Below, in pieces: positions 35,847-44,455 of a stretch of DNA of 64,000 bases; the first letter of the stretch is position 1; every line of letters begins with the position of its first letter. A program made the position numbers and the translations under genes. The DNA lies in the NCBI RefSeq assembly GCF_029222965.1, contig NZ_JARHUD010000004.1, positions 310,001 to 374,000 on the forward strand, given 5' to 3'. Source of the DNA: Aquibaculum arenosum (lineage in GTDB: Bacteria; Pseudomonadota; Alphaproteobacteria; Kiloniellales; DSM-21159). A model generated the notes under the pieces. It saw only the letters and a program-made list of their open reading frames with translations. It searched no databases and had not been told where the DNA came from.

Positions 35847-36482
35847 ATGCGACAGATCTATCCCGACCTCTGGCAGAGCAAGACCGAGAACCCCATCCCC
35901 GGGGCGCCCCAGGTGAACACCCATGCCTACCTGCTGACGCGCGAGGACGGAAATGTCCTCTTCTACGCAACCGGCAACACGGCCGAGCACGAGCGGATCG
36001 CCGAAATGGGCGGGCTGGCGCGCCAGTATCTCAGTCACCGGGACGAGGTCGGGCCTCACCTGGCGACGATCCGAGAGCGGTTCGGCTCGATGCTTGTCGC
36101 CCACGAAGCCGAGCTGGCGGATGTGGGCGCCGCGGCGCCGGTCGACCTGGTTCTCGATAAGCAGGAAGTGCACCTGGGCAACATCGAGGTCATTCCCACC
36201 CCTGGCCACAGCCCGGGCAGCACCTGCTACCTCGTGCACTCGCCGCACGGACGCCGCTACCTCTTTACCGGCGACACGGTCTTCCTGAACGATGGACGGT
36301 GGAAAACTCTGGTGTTCGATGACGCGGACAGGGACGACCTGCGTCGGAGCCTGGAAGTCCTGCGCGGACTGGAGCCGGATGTGATCCTGTCGAGCGCCTC
36401 GCTTGGCGAGCCCTCCTATAAGGAGATGGCGCCCGGTGAGTGGGCCGCCAGTGTCGAGCCTGTGCTGCGGCGCTTGTCCTAG
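35847..36482 (+). CDS. MBL-fold protein with altered metal motif, under SoxR control
   Basis: 211 residues. The beta-lactamase fold is shown by NTHAYLLTREDGNVLFYATGN, PTPGHSPGSTCYLVHS (metal His) and YLFTGDTVFL (bridging Asp). The first metal motif, normally HxHxDH, reads YLSHRDEVGPHL, so at least two ligands are replaced. Known bacterial MBL proteins with this region include oxidised-lipid and glyoxalase-like relatives; the activity here is open. The start ATG follows AAGGAG. SoxR regulation suggests a role in redox stress. Confidence 0.8.
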   Translation: MRQIYPDLWQSKTENPIPGAPQVNTHAYLLTREDGNVLFYATGNTAEHERIAEMGGLARQYLSHRDEVGPHLATIRERFGSMLVAHEAELADVGAAAPVDLVLDKQEVHLGNIEVIPTPGHSPGSTCYLVHSPHGRRYLFTGDTVFLNDGRWKTLVFDDADRDDLRRSLEVLRGLEPDVILSSASLGEPSYKEMAPGEWAASVEPVLRRLS

Positions 36483-36503
36483 CCGCGTCGGGGCAAGGAG
36501 AGG

Positions 36504-36812
36504 TCAGACGTCGATCCAGACCTCTCCCTCCTCCACCTTCACCTCGAAGGTCTGAAGGGCTTCGTCCACCGGGCCTTCCAGTGGCTCGCCGGTTTGGATG
36601 TCGAACACGCCCTGGTGCAGCGGGCATTCGATGGTGCCGTCGTCATAGTAGCCGGTGTGCAGACAGGCATAGGCGTGGGTGCAGATGTTGTCGGTGGCAT
36701 AGATCTTGCCCTCATAGTCGTAGAGCGCGATCTGCCGCTTGCCGACGCGCACCTCGATGGGCTTGTCTGCCGGAATGTCATCTCGCTGAGCAACTTTGTG
36801 CCACGCCATCAT
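36504..36812 (-). CDS. Rieske-type [2Fe-2S] ferredoxin
   Basis: 102 residues, no signal peptide. The cluster ligands are the Cys-His pairs CTHAYACLH and CPLHQGVFD, separated by 13 residues; the rest is the Rieske beta fold. It resembles the small ferredoxins of biphenyl/naphthalene-type dioxygenase systems. No oxygenase lies nearby, so its electron partner is unknown. A second ATG one codon later is equally possible as start. It is convergent with the MBL gene 21 nt away. Confidence 0.87.
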   Translation of the reverse strand: MMAWHKVAQRDDIPADKPIEVRVGKRQIALYDYEGKIYATDNICTHAYACLHTGYYDDGTIECPLHQGVFDIQTGEPLEGPVDEALQTFEVKVEEGEVWIDV

Positions 36813-37074
36813 CTGCCCCCGTACTCGTTAAACCTGGTGTGTGCGGTGATCCTTGGCCCGTCGCGAGCCGGGCGGACGGTAGCCCGCAGGCCCCATGCTT
36901 GCAAACGCCCCTGAGGCAGCGGTGGTTGGGCGCCCGTCGGTCGCACATGGTGACGCTTTTGCGGCAAAGAAGTGGGAAGCGCCGCGCGGGCGCTTGTCGT
37001 TGCGCTGCCCCGCCCCAGTTCCCGTGCTGGACGGAAGCCGATCCGTCTCACGCATGAGTCCAGGGAGAAGATCC

Positions 37075-37620
37075 ATGTCACTTTCACGCCGTTCGGCTCT
37101 GACGGTCGGGGCTGGTCTGTCGCTCGCGGCCGCGGGCGGTCTGGCTGTAATCGCGCCCGCACCGGCGGCAGCCTCGACCCAGGCCTTGCAGGACGCCCAT
37201 GCCGCGGCCGGTCGGGCGCGTGCCGCCTACCACCTGCTGCTGGAGAGCGGCCGTCTGCCGGCGCTGATCCTCGATCTGGCCGAGCGCATCTACGAACGCC
37301 ACCGGGCCACGGAAGAGGCGCTGGGTGAGCGCATTTCGGGCGCACGGCCGGCCGGCCTGGAGCAGCCGGACGTGCAGGCCGCGATCCAGGCGGCTAACAC
37401 GCCCACGGCGCTGATCCGGCTGATGCGCGATATCGAGGCGCGGGCGCTGGCCGGCTACCTGGCACAGGACACGGCCGAAGGTGAGACCAAGATGCTGCTG
37501 GCCGCCGCCGCCGCGGATGGCGCCATGCACTGGGCGCTCCTCAACCACACCCTCGGCGAGGCGCTGCCGCGACAGAGCCTCAGCGCCGGCGGCAGCCTGC
37601 CCACCAGCGGCATCGAGTGA
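37075..37620 (+). CDS. Tat-exported helical-bundle protein (ferritin-like, DUF4439-like)
   Basis: 181 residues. A twin-arginine signal peptide, SLSRRSALTVGAGLSLAAAG, ends near APAAAS. The mature part is nearly all helix: AHAAAGRARAAYHLLLESGRL, ERIYERHRATEEALGERI, ARALAGYLAQDTAEGETKMLLAAAA (positions about 135-160) and AMHWALLNHTLGEALP. Glu/His pairs at the helix centres hint at a metal site, but no full ferritin motif is certain. The gene precedes a DUF4394 gene by 15 nt. A 262-nt gap upstream (36813-37074) shows no clear signal. Confidence 0.7.
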   Translation: MSLSRRSALTVGAGLSLAAAGGLAVIAPAPAAASTQALQDAHAAAGRARAAYHLLLESGRLPALILDLAERIYERHRATEEALGERISGARPAGLEQPDVQAAIQAANTPTALIRLMRDIEARALAGYLAQDTAEGETKMLLAAAAADGAMHWALLNHTLGEALPRQSLSAGGSLPTSGIE

Positions 37621-37635
37621 GGTGGGAGACGTGCA

Positions 37636-38391
37636 ATGAGTGCTCTGCAAGCCCTGGGCCTGACGATTCGCCAGGAACTGCTGCATCTCGACCTAGACAG
37701 CGGTGTCATCGGTGAGCGTCGACGGCTCGCCAACGTGGAGGATCTGCGTGGCCTGCTCCTGGCCCTTGATCGGCGCCCGTCGGACGGGCGGATCTACGCC
37801 CTGACCGGCCTGACCGAAATGACTGATCGCATGAGCCTGCTGCCGCTGCCGCCCGGCGCCACGCGCAGTGCCGACTTCCGCCAGCAGGTCAACGAGGTGG
37901 GGCTTGATTTGCCCCTGCCGGAAAATGCCCTCATCGCCTTTGATCCGGTGCAAGACAACCTGCGCGCGGTGACGCCCTCCGGACGCAGCTTCCGGGTCGA
38001 TCCGGAAAGCGGCGCGCTTCAGGCCGATGTCAGCCTCTCGCTCTGGGACGGGCGCGGACGGCCGCGGCTTTCGGCCATCGCCTATGCCCGGGGGCTGCCG
38101 GATGCCCGCCAGGCCCCGCTCTACCTCCTCGATGTCGGGCAGCGGGCGCTGCATGTGGAGGATCCGCGCGAGCCGGGCCGCGTGGAATACATCGGGGCGC
38201 TGGGTATTGACCTGCGCGAACTCTCTGCCTTCCGCATCTTCTCAACGCCGGAGCGCGGCGACACGGCTATCCTGGTGGACGGTCACCGCATCTATACAGT
38301 CGACCTGTTGACCGGGCGGGCCTGGGACCGAGGCAGCTTCGGGGCGCAAGATCTCGTCATCACTGACATGGCGCCACTCTTCGAGTATTAG
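37636..38391 (+). CDS. DUF4394 domain protein
   Basis: 251 residues, ATG start 15 nt behind the Tat protein. Repeated beta segments (DGRIYALTG, ALIAFDPVQDNLRAVTPSGRSFRVDPESGAL, SAIAYARG) fit DUF4394, a beta-propeller-like family often found in exported proteins. No signal peptide is visible, so it may be cytoplasmic or depend on its partner. Its TAG stop lies inside the palindromic element at 38389. Confidence 0.72.
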   Translation: MSALQALGLTIRQELLHLDLDSGVIGERRRLANVEDLRGLLLALDRRPSDGRIYALTGLTEMTDRMSLLPLPPGATRSADFRQQVNEVGLDLPLPENALIAFDPVQDNLRAVTPSGRSFRVDPESGALQADVSLSLWDGRGRPRLSAIAYARGLPDARQAPLYLLDVGQRALHVEDPREPGRVEYIGALGIDLRELSAFRIFSTPERGDTAILVDGHRIYTVDLLTGRAWDRGSFGAQDLVITDMAPLFEY

Positions 38392-38451
38392 AGTAGATCG
38401 CGTTTGATCTGTAGCGCGCAGCGTTCAGAGAAAATGCGTGAATCTGCTCTA
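38389..38451. repeat. Long imperfect palindrome, copy A
   Basis: 63 nt starting TAGAGTAGATCGCG and ending CGTGAATCTGCTCTA. The two ends can pair with few mismatches (TAGAG/CTCTA and AGAT/ATCT). Similar ends are found at 62453-62514. It begins inside the stop codon of the DUF4394 gene. Confidence 0.65.
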
Positions 38452-38510
38452 GGGTCTTTTCCTAAGGAGATGCTCCGCGACCGCGCCGGGTTGCAGTGCA
38501 CAAGGCGCGC

Positions 38511-38539
38511 TTGCACCGACCCGGCGCCGGGGCTATAAG
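38511..38539 (+). promoter_or_regulatory. Sigma-70-like promoter for rpmI-rplT
   Basis: TTGCAC - 17 nt - TATAAG. It lies 87 nt before the rpmI start in a region that holds no other gene, and would give a leader of about 80 nt. Confidence 0.55.
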
Positions 38540-38625
38540 GCGCACTCCCGAACCGGACGGTGCGGCCTACAGGCATGCCCAGCCGTCCAGAACATTCACG
38601 GCCCTAGAGCCTGAAAGGAATGAAA

Positions 38626-38826
38626 ATGCCGAAGATGAAGACCAAGAGCGGTGCCAAGAAGCGCTTCCGCCTCACGGCGAAGGGCAAGGTCCGCGCCAAC
38701 TCCGCCTATATGCGCCACATGATGCGCCGCAAGCCGCAGCAGATGAAGCGTCAGGCTCGCGGGACGATGATCCTGAGCGAGTGCGACGCACAGGTGGTGC
38801 GCAAGCACTTCCTGCCCAACGGCTGA
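38626..38826 (+). CDS. rpmI: Ribosomal protein L35
   Basis: 66 residues, MPKMKTKSGAKKRF at the N-terminus, a basic protein of the 50S subunit. Two ATGs are in frame; I choose the second at 38626 because it gives the family length and stands six bases after AAGGA. Directly followed by rplT after 20 nt. Confidence 0.95.
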   Translation: MPKMKTKSGAKKRFRLTAKGKVRANSAYMRHMMRRKPQQMKRQARGTMILSECDAQVVRKHFLPNG

Positions 38827-38846
38827 TCTGAGAGCGGAGAAAGACA

Positions 38847-39224
38847 ATGGCACGCATCAAGCGCGGCACGACCGCCCATGCCGCTCATAAGAAAATCATC
38901 AAGCAGGCCAAGGGCTATCGCGGCCGCGGCAAGAACGTCTATCGCGTCGCAGTCCAGCGCGTTGAAAAGGCTCTGCAGTACGCCTATCGCGACCGCCGTG
39001 TGCGCAAGCGCGATTTCCGTGCGCTGTGGATCCAGCGGATCAATGCCGCTTCGCGCGAGCATGGCCTGACTTATTCGCAGTTCATGAACGGCATCCACAA
39101 GGCCGGCATCGAGGTGGACCGTAAGGTCCTGGCCGATCTTGCGGTGCGCGAGCCGGCCGCTTTTGCCAGCCTGGTCGAGCAGGCACAGGCCGCGCTCGCC
39201 GAGGCTGCTCAGGCCAAGGCCTGA
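38847..39224 (+). CDS. rplT: Ribosomal protein L20
   Basis: 125 residues with the expected long basic helix ([25 protein letters not shown]) and the C-terminal globular part. L20 binds 23S rRNA early in assembly and, in many bacteria, its own mRNA. infC, usually the first gene of this operon, is not in front of it here. pheS follows 151 nt later. Confidence 0.97.
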   Translation: MARIKRGTTAHAAHKKIIKQAKGYRGRGKNVYRVAVQRVEKALQYAYRDRRVRKRDFRALWIQRINAASREHGLTYSQFMNGIHKAGIEVDRKVLADLAVREPAAFASLVEQAQAALAEAAQAKA

Positions 39225-39258
39225 GCCTCCGGGCTTCGCGCTCTTCCCTGTCCCTGCT

Positions 39259-39293
39259 CCGGACTGTCGTGGCCCCGCGGCGCGGCAGTCCGG
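39259..39293 (+). terminator. Stem-loop between rplT and pheS (terminator or leader hairpin)
   Basis: CCGGACTGTCG pairs with CGGCAGTCCGG over 11 bp (one U-G wobble) around a 13-nt GC-rich loop. No U-run follows, and there is no short frame rich in Phe codons ahead, so it is not a classic pheS attenuator. It could mark an end of the ribosomal protein transcript or slow transcription into pheST. Confidence 0.45.
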
Positions 39294-39375
39294 TTCCGGC
39301 CTTTCCACCGGCCCCTCGTCGGCGCCGCGGGGACAGACCCGCAATGCCTCTTGAGGCGATGCTGGAAGGAAGTCC

Positions 39376-40452
39376 ATGGACGATCTCGACAGTCTGAAGG
39401 CCGAGCTGCTCTCGGCCGCCGAGCAGGCGCCGGACCTCTCCGCGCTTGACGCGTTGCGCGTGCGTGCGCTTGGCAAGAAGGGCTTGGTCACCGAGCGGAT
39501 GAAGACGCTGGGTCAGCTCGACCCCGAGGCACGCAAGGCTCGGGGCCAGGCGCTCAATCAGGTCAAGGAGGCGCTGGCCGGCGCCATCGAGGCGCGCAAG
39601 GCCGTGCTCGAGGAAGAGGCGCTCGAAGCGCGCCTGGGTGAGGAGCGGGTCGATGTCTCCTTGCCGTCCCGCGCCCAGAGCGTGGGCCACCTGCACCCGC
39701 TCAGCCGCACCATCGACGAGCTGATCGCGATCTTCGGCGAGATGGGCTTCTCCGTGGCGGAAGGTCCGCACATCGAGGACGACTTCCACAACTTCGAAGC
39801 CCTCAATATTCCAGCCTGGCACCCCGCGCGCCAGGATCACGATACTTTCTACCTAAAGCCCCCGGCTGACGGCAGCGGCGAGCGCCCGGTGCTGCGCACC
39901 CACACCTCGCCGGTGCAGATCCGGCACATGCAGACCACCAAGCCGCCGATCCGCATCATCGTGCCCGGCCGCACCTACCGCGCCGACAGCGATGCGACCC
40001 ACAGCCCCATGTTCCACCAGGTCGAGGGCCTGGTGATCGACGAGAAGACGCACATGGGGCATCTGAAGGGCACGCTGATCGACTTCTGCCGCGCTTTCTT
40101 CGGCGTTGACGACCTGCCGGTGCGCTTTCGGCCCAGCTACTTCCCCTTCACCGAGCCTTCGGCCGAGGTGGACATCGGCTGCTCACGGGAAAAGGGGCAG
40201 CTCGTCATCGGTCCGGGCAAGGACTGGCTGGAGATTCTCGGTTGCGGCATGGTGCATCCCAAGGTGCTGGCCAACTGCGGCATCGATCCGACGCGCTATC
40301 AGGGCTTTGCCTTCGGCATGGGCATCGAGCGCATCGCCATGCTCAAGTACGGCATGCCGGACCTGCGCCCCTTCTACGAGAGCGACATCCGCTGGCTGCG
40401 GCACTTCGGCTTCCTGCCGCTGGAAGTGCCCTCCATGGTGCGGGGGCTGTGA
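39376..40452 (+). CDS. pheS: Phenylalanine-tRNA ligase alpha subunit
   Basis: 358 residues. Class II synthetase that charges tRNA-Phe as an alpha2-beta2 enzyme. An N-terminal coiled coil (about 1-85) binds tRNA; motif 2 lies around [19 protein letters not shown] and motif 3 in [14 protein letters not shown]. Phe-binding residues FTEPSAEVD are present. ATG 39376 follows GGAAGGAAG. pheT begins 4 nt after the stop. Confidence 0.97.
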   Translation: MDDLDSLKAELLSAAEQAPDLSALDALRVRALGKKGLVTERMKTLGQLDPEARKARGQALNQVKEALAGAIEARKAVLEEEALEARLGEERVDVSLPSRAQSVGHLHPLSRTIDELIAIFGEMGFSVAEGPHIEDDFHNFEALNIPAWHPARQDHDTFYLKPPADGSGERPVLRTHTSPVQIRHMQTTKPPIRIIVPGRTYRADSDATHSPMFHQVEGLVIDEKTHMGHLKGTLIDFCRAFFGVDDLPVRFRPSYFPFTEPSAEVDIGCSREKGQLVIGPGKDWLEILGCGMVHPKVLANCGIDPTRYQGFAFGMGIERIAMLKYGMPDLRPFYESDIRWLRHFGFLPLEVPSMVRGL

Positions 40453-40456
40453 CGTC

Positions 40457-42871
40457 ATGAAATTCACGCTGAGCTGGTTGAAGGACCATCTGGAGACCGA
40501 GGCCTCCCTGGAGGAGATTGTCGAGAAGCTCTCCATGCTGGGGCTCGAGGTCGAAGGCGTTGAGGATCGCGCCGCAGCTTTACGACCCTTCACCGTCGCG
40601 CGCGTGCTTGCTGCCGAGCCGCACCCCGATGCCGATCGCCTGCGCGTCTGCCGTGTGGAGACGATTGAGGGCGAGGTGCAGGTGGTCTGCGGCGCGCCGA
40701 ATGCCCGCACCGGCATGTGGGGCGTCTTCGCCCCGCCCGGCAGCCATGTCCCCGGCACCGGGGTCGATCTGAAGAAGGGCGTCATTCGCGGCGTCGAATC
40801 CAACGGCATGTTGGTTTCCGAGCGCGAACTTGGCCTGTCCGACGATCACGAGGGCATCATCGACCTGGGAGCGGGCGAGGGACTCGCGGTGGGGCAATCC
40901 TTCGCCAGCCTGCAGGGTCTCGACGATCCGGTAATCGAGATCGCGATCACGCCGAACCGCGCCGACTGTCTGGGCGTGCGCGGCGTGGCGCGCGACCTGG
41001 CCGCGGCGGGACTGGGGCGCCTGAAACCCTCGGCCCTCATGTCGCCGAGCGAGGGGAGCTTCGACAGCCCGCTCGCATGGCGGCGCGACCTGCCGGCCGA
41101 GTGGGAACAGTCCTGCCCCTATGTGGCAGGCCGCTATTTCCGTGGAGTCACCAACGGTCCGAGCCCGCGCTGGCTGCAGGAGCGGCTCAAGGCCATCGGG
41201 CTGCGGCCGATCTCCGCGCTGGTGGATATCACCAACTATGTGACCTACGACCTCGGCCGTCCGCTGCACGTCTTCGACGCCGACAAGGTCAAGGGTCATC
41301 CCACCATGCGCTTTGCGCGCGACGGCGAAGAGATCCTGGCGCTGGACGGCCGAACCTACGCGCTCGATCCGGAAACCCTGGTCATCGCCGACGAGCAGGG
41401 GCCGGAAGGCATCGGCGGCATCATGGGCGGTGAGCTCTCCGGCTGCACCGAGGAAACTCGTAATGTTTTCCTCGAGGTGGCGCTCTTCGATCCCATCATG
41501 GTGGCTTTTACCGGCCGTCGCCTCGGCATCCACTCCGATGCCCGCTATCGCTTCGAGCGCGGGCTGGACCCCGAAAGCGCAGCCTGGGGCGTGGATGTAG
41601 CCACGCGCCTCATCCTTGAACTCTGCGGCGGCGAGGCCAGCCACACCGTCTCGGCCGGTGAATTGCCCGCCGAGGAGCGGCGGGTTTCACTGCGGCCGGG
41701 TCGCGTGGCGGAACTTGGCGGTGTCGACGTACCCAGCGAACGCCAGCAGGCGCTGCTGACCACACTGGGCTTCGAGGTGACGGAGAGCGCGGAAGGCACG
41801 CTCGATTGCCGTGTGCCGACCTGGCGCCGCGACATTGAGGGCGAGGCCTGCCTGGTGGAAGAGGTGCTGCGCCTCAACGGCTACGAGTCCATTCCCGCCG
41901 TCTCCCTACCGCGAGAGAGCAGCCTGCCGACGGCCGCCCTCAACCTGTCCCAGAAGCGGGGCGCGGCAGCGCGCACGGCGCTGGCCTGGGCCGGGTTGGA
42001 AGAGGCGGTGACCTTCTCCTTCGTGGCCGAGCGCCAGGCGCGGGCCTTCGGGTGGGAAAATGAGGCGCTGCGTCTCGACAATCCCATCTCGAGCGACCTA
42101 GATATCATGCGCCCCTCGGTGCTGCCGACCCTGCTGGAGGCGGCCGCGCGCAACGCCGATCGCGGCTATCCCGACGTGGGCCTGTTCGAGATCGGGCCGC
42201 AGTACAGCGGGACCGCCCCTGAAGATCAGGCCAGCGTGGCAGCGGCCCTGCGCGCCGGGCAGGCGATCTCCCGCCACTGGCTGGACCGGGCGCGGCCCGT
42301 AGACGCCTTCGATGCCAAGGCCGATGCCGAGCGTGTGCTGGAAGCTCTGGGGGCGCCGGTTGCCAACCTCCAGGTCTCGCCCGATGCGCCGGCCTGGTAT
42401 CATCCCGGCCGCTCCGGGGCCTTGCGTCTTGGCCCGAAGGTCCTGGCCTGGTTCGGGGAACTGCACCCGCGCGTGCTGCGCGCCTTCGACGCCCGCGGCC
42501 CGGTGGTGGCCTGCGAGGTCTTCCTGGACGCCCTGCCGCAGCCAAAGCAGAAGGGCGGCAAGGCAAAGCCGCCGGCCGACCTGCCGGCCTTCCAGCCGGT
42601 GGTGCGGGACTTCGCCTTCGTGGTAGACGAGGCTGTCCCGGCGGAAAAGGCGGTGCGTGCGGCGAAGGGTGCTGACAAGCAGCTCATCCAACAGGTCGAG
42701 GTCTTTGATCTTTATCGTGGCAAGGGTTTGCCGGAGAACAGCAAGTCCCTAGCGCTCGCGGTGACTCTGCAGCCGCGGGACAAGACCTTGACCGAGGCGG
42801 AACTGGAAGCGGTCTCGGCAAAGATCGTACAACAGGTTACCAAGGCAACCGGCGGCAGCCTGCGCGGTTGA
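40457..42871 (+). CDS. pheT: Phenylalanine-tRNA ligase beta subunit
   Basis: 804 residues from ATG 40457; an upstream open frame runs through pheS and is not used. Domains in order: tRNA-binding OB fold (HPDADRLRVCRV), B3/B4 editing domain (DITNYVTYDLGRPLH, RFERGLDPE), B5 and catalytic-like core, and the C-terminal ferredoxin-like anticodon domain (FQPVVRDFAFVVDEAVPAEKAV). Editing site and tRNA contacts are complete. Overlap-free pair with pheS. Confidence 0.97.
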   Translation: MKFTLSWLKDHLETEASLEEIVEKLSMLGLEVEGVEDRAAALRPFTVARVLAAEPHPDADRLRVCRVETIEGEVQVVCGAPNARTGMWGVFAPPGSHVPGTGVDLKKGVIRGVESNGMLVSERELGLSDDHEGIIDLGAGEGLAVGQSFASLQGLDDPVIEIAITPNRADCLGVRGVARDLAAAGLGRLKPSALMSPSEGSFDSPLAWRRDLPAEWEQSCPYVAGRYFRGVTNGPSPRWLQERLKAIGLRPISALVDITNYVTYDLGRPLHVFDADKVKGHPTMRFARDGEEILALDGRTYALDPETLVIADEQGPEGIGGIMGGELSGCTEETRNVFLEVALFDPIMVAFTGRRLGIHSDARYRFERGLDPESAAWGVDVATRLILELCGGEASHTVSAGELPAEERRVSLRPGRVAELGGVDVPSERQQALLTTLGFEVTESAEGTLDCRVPTWRRDIEGEACLVEEVLRLNGYESIPAVSLPRESSLPTAALNLSQKRGAAARTALAWAGLEEAVTFSFVAERQARAFGWENEALRLDNPISSDLDIMRPSVLPTLLEAAARNADRGYPDVGLFEIGPQYSGTAPEDQASVAAALRAGQAISRHWLDRARPVDAFDAKADAERVLEALGAPVANLQVSPDAPAWYHPGRSGALRLGPKVLAWFGELHPRVLRAFDARGPVVACEVFLDALPQPKQKGGKAKPPADLPAFQPVVRDFAFVVDEAVPAEKAVRAAKGADKQLIQQVEVFDLYRGKGLPENSKSLALAVTLQPRDKTLTEAELEAVSAKIVQQVTKATGGSLRG

Positions 42872-42903
42872 TCAGGCTCCCGTAGAGGCAAACGGAGCGA
42901 CGC

Positions 42904-44436
42904 TTGGCCAAGACGAAACTCGACAAGGATCTCAAGCGCCTCTCCCGCATGGAGTACGGGGCGCAGGATTTCGCCCGCAGCCTGGTGCCGTTCGGCCTGG
43001 CCCTGCTCTTCCTGGTGGCCGCGGCAATCTTCGCCGCCTTTCAGGTTGGCGTGAGCGGCGTCTGGGCCATCGCGGTGGGAGCAACGGTCGTGGGTGCCTA
43101 CATGGCACTCAACATCGGCGCCAACGACGTGGCCAACAACATGTCGCCGGCGGTGGGCTCGCGAGCGCTCACCATTGGCGTGGCCGTGATGATCGCGGCC
43201 GTCTGCGAGGCGGCGGGCGCCATCATCGCCGGCGGCGATGTGGTCGAGACGGTGTCGAAAGGCATCATCGACCCCTCGCGCATGCCCGGAACCGAGCACT
43301 TCGTCATTGCCATGATAGCTGCGCTCTTTGCCGCGGCGCTCTGGATCAACCTCGCGACTTGGCTGAATGCGCCCGTTTCTACCACCCACTCGGTTGTGGG
43401 CGGTGTGCTGGGCGGCGGCGTGGCCATGGCGGGGCTGGGCGTAGCGGACTGGTCGGTGGTGGCCAGCATCGTGGCGAGTTGGGTGGTCTCCCCGGTCATG
43501 GGCGGCGCGATCGCCGCCGGCTTTCTCGCCTACCTCAAGCGCTCGGTCTACGATGCGCCGGACCGCCTTTCCGCGGCGGCGCTTCGGGTTCCTCTGCTCG
43601 TGGCCATCATGGTGGGTGCCTTCTCAGCGTACCTCATGATGAAGGGCTTGAATCAGGTGCTGCCCGTCTCCTTCTGGATGGCGTTGGCGGTGGGCCTGCT
43701 CCTGGCCGTGCCGACCTATTTCCTGGTGCGTCCGCGGGTCCAGGCCAAGCTGGCGCGGACCGGGGACGGCACCTACAGCCTGGGCGATCTCTTCACCATC
43801 CCGGTGATCGGCGGGGCGGCGCTGCTGTCCTTCGCCCATGGCGCCAACGATGTCGCCAACGCCATCGGCCCGCTCTCGGCGATCCACGCCGCGCTCAGGG
43901 GTGGCGTTGCCGGCGGCGAGGTGGTGCTGCCCTTCTGGATCCTGTTGGTGGGTGCCGGGGGAATTGCCGTCGGCCTGGCACTCTTCGGGCCGAAGCTGAT
44001 CCGCACCGTCGGCTCCAAGATCACCAAGCTCAATCGCGTGCGCGCCTTTTGTGTGACGCTGTCCGCCGCGATCACTGTGATCATCGCCTCGGCCCTAGGG
44101 CTGCCGGTCAGTTCGACCCACACGGCCATCGGCGCGCTCTTCGGCGTCGGGTTCCTGCGCGAATATTTCGCCAATCAGGAGCGTGAGCCCAGCAAACGCG
44201 CCCGGATTTTCCGCATGGATCCGCCGCCCGACGCCATGCCCATAGAAGACCGCGGTGCCGTGGAGATGGCGAAGCTGCGTGCCAAGGCAGAAAAGCAGCG
44301 CAAGCGCTATCTCGTGCGCCGGTCGCATGTCTTCACCATTGCAGCCGCCTGGATTATCACCGTTCCCTGCAGCGCCCTCCTGGCCGCGGTGTTGGCCCGG
44401 CTTCTGCTTTGGGTCGGCCTGGGCGATCTGATCTGA
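42904..44436 (+). CDS. Pit-type inorganic phosphate transporter
   Basis: 510 residues, TTG start ten bases after GGAG. The PiT signature GANDVAN occurs twice (NIGANDVANNMSPAVGS and AHGANDVANAIGPLSA), as expected from the internal duplication, with two LNAPVSTTHSVVG / GLPVSSTHTAIGA loops. About ten transmembrane helices and a charged cytoplasmic region around 405-445. Low-affinity phosphate or metal-phosphate uptake by proton or sodium symport. Confidence 0.9.
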   Translation: MAKTKLDKDLKRLSRMEYGAQDFARSLVPFGLALLFLVAAAIFAAFQVGVSGVWAIAVGATVVGAYMALNIGANDVANNMSPAVGSRALTIGVAVMIAAVCEAAGAIIAGGDVVETVSKGIIDPSRMPGTEHFVIAMIAALFAAALWINLATWLNAPVSTTHSVVGGVLGGGVAMAGLGVADWSVVASIVASWVVSPVMGGAIAAGFLAYLKRSVYDAPDRLSAAALRVPLLVAIMVGAFSAYLMMKGLNQVLPVSFWMALAVGLLLAVPTYFLVRPRVQAKLARTGDGTYSLGDLFTIPVIGGAALLSFAHGANDVANAIGPLSAIHAALRGGVAGGEVVLPFWILLVGAGGIAVGLALFGPKLIRTVGSKITKLNRVRAFCVTLSAAITVIIASALGLPVSSTHTAIGALFGVGFLREYFANQEREPSKRARIFRMDPPPDAMPIEDRGAVEMAKLRAKAEKQRKRYLVRRSHVFTIAAAWIITVPCSALLAAVLARLLLWVGLGDLI

Positions 44437-44455
44437 TGATCCCGGAAAGACGGCA

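Noticed and set aside
38389-38451. Palindromic element as a phage attachment site
   Set aside because: No tRNA, integrase or matching direct repeat; the similarity is with another foldback element at 62.5 kb.
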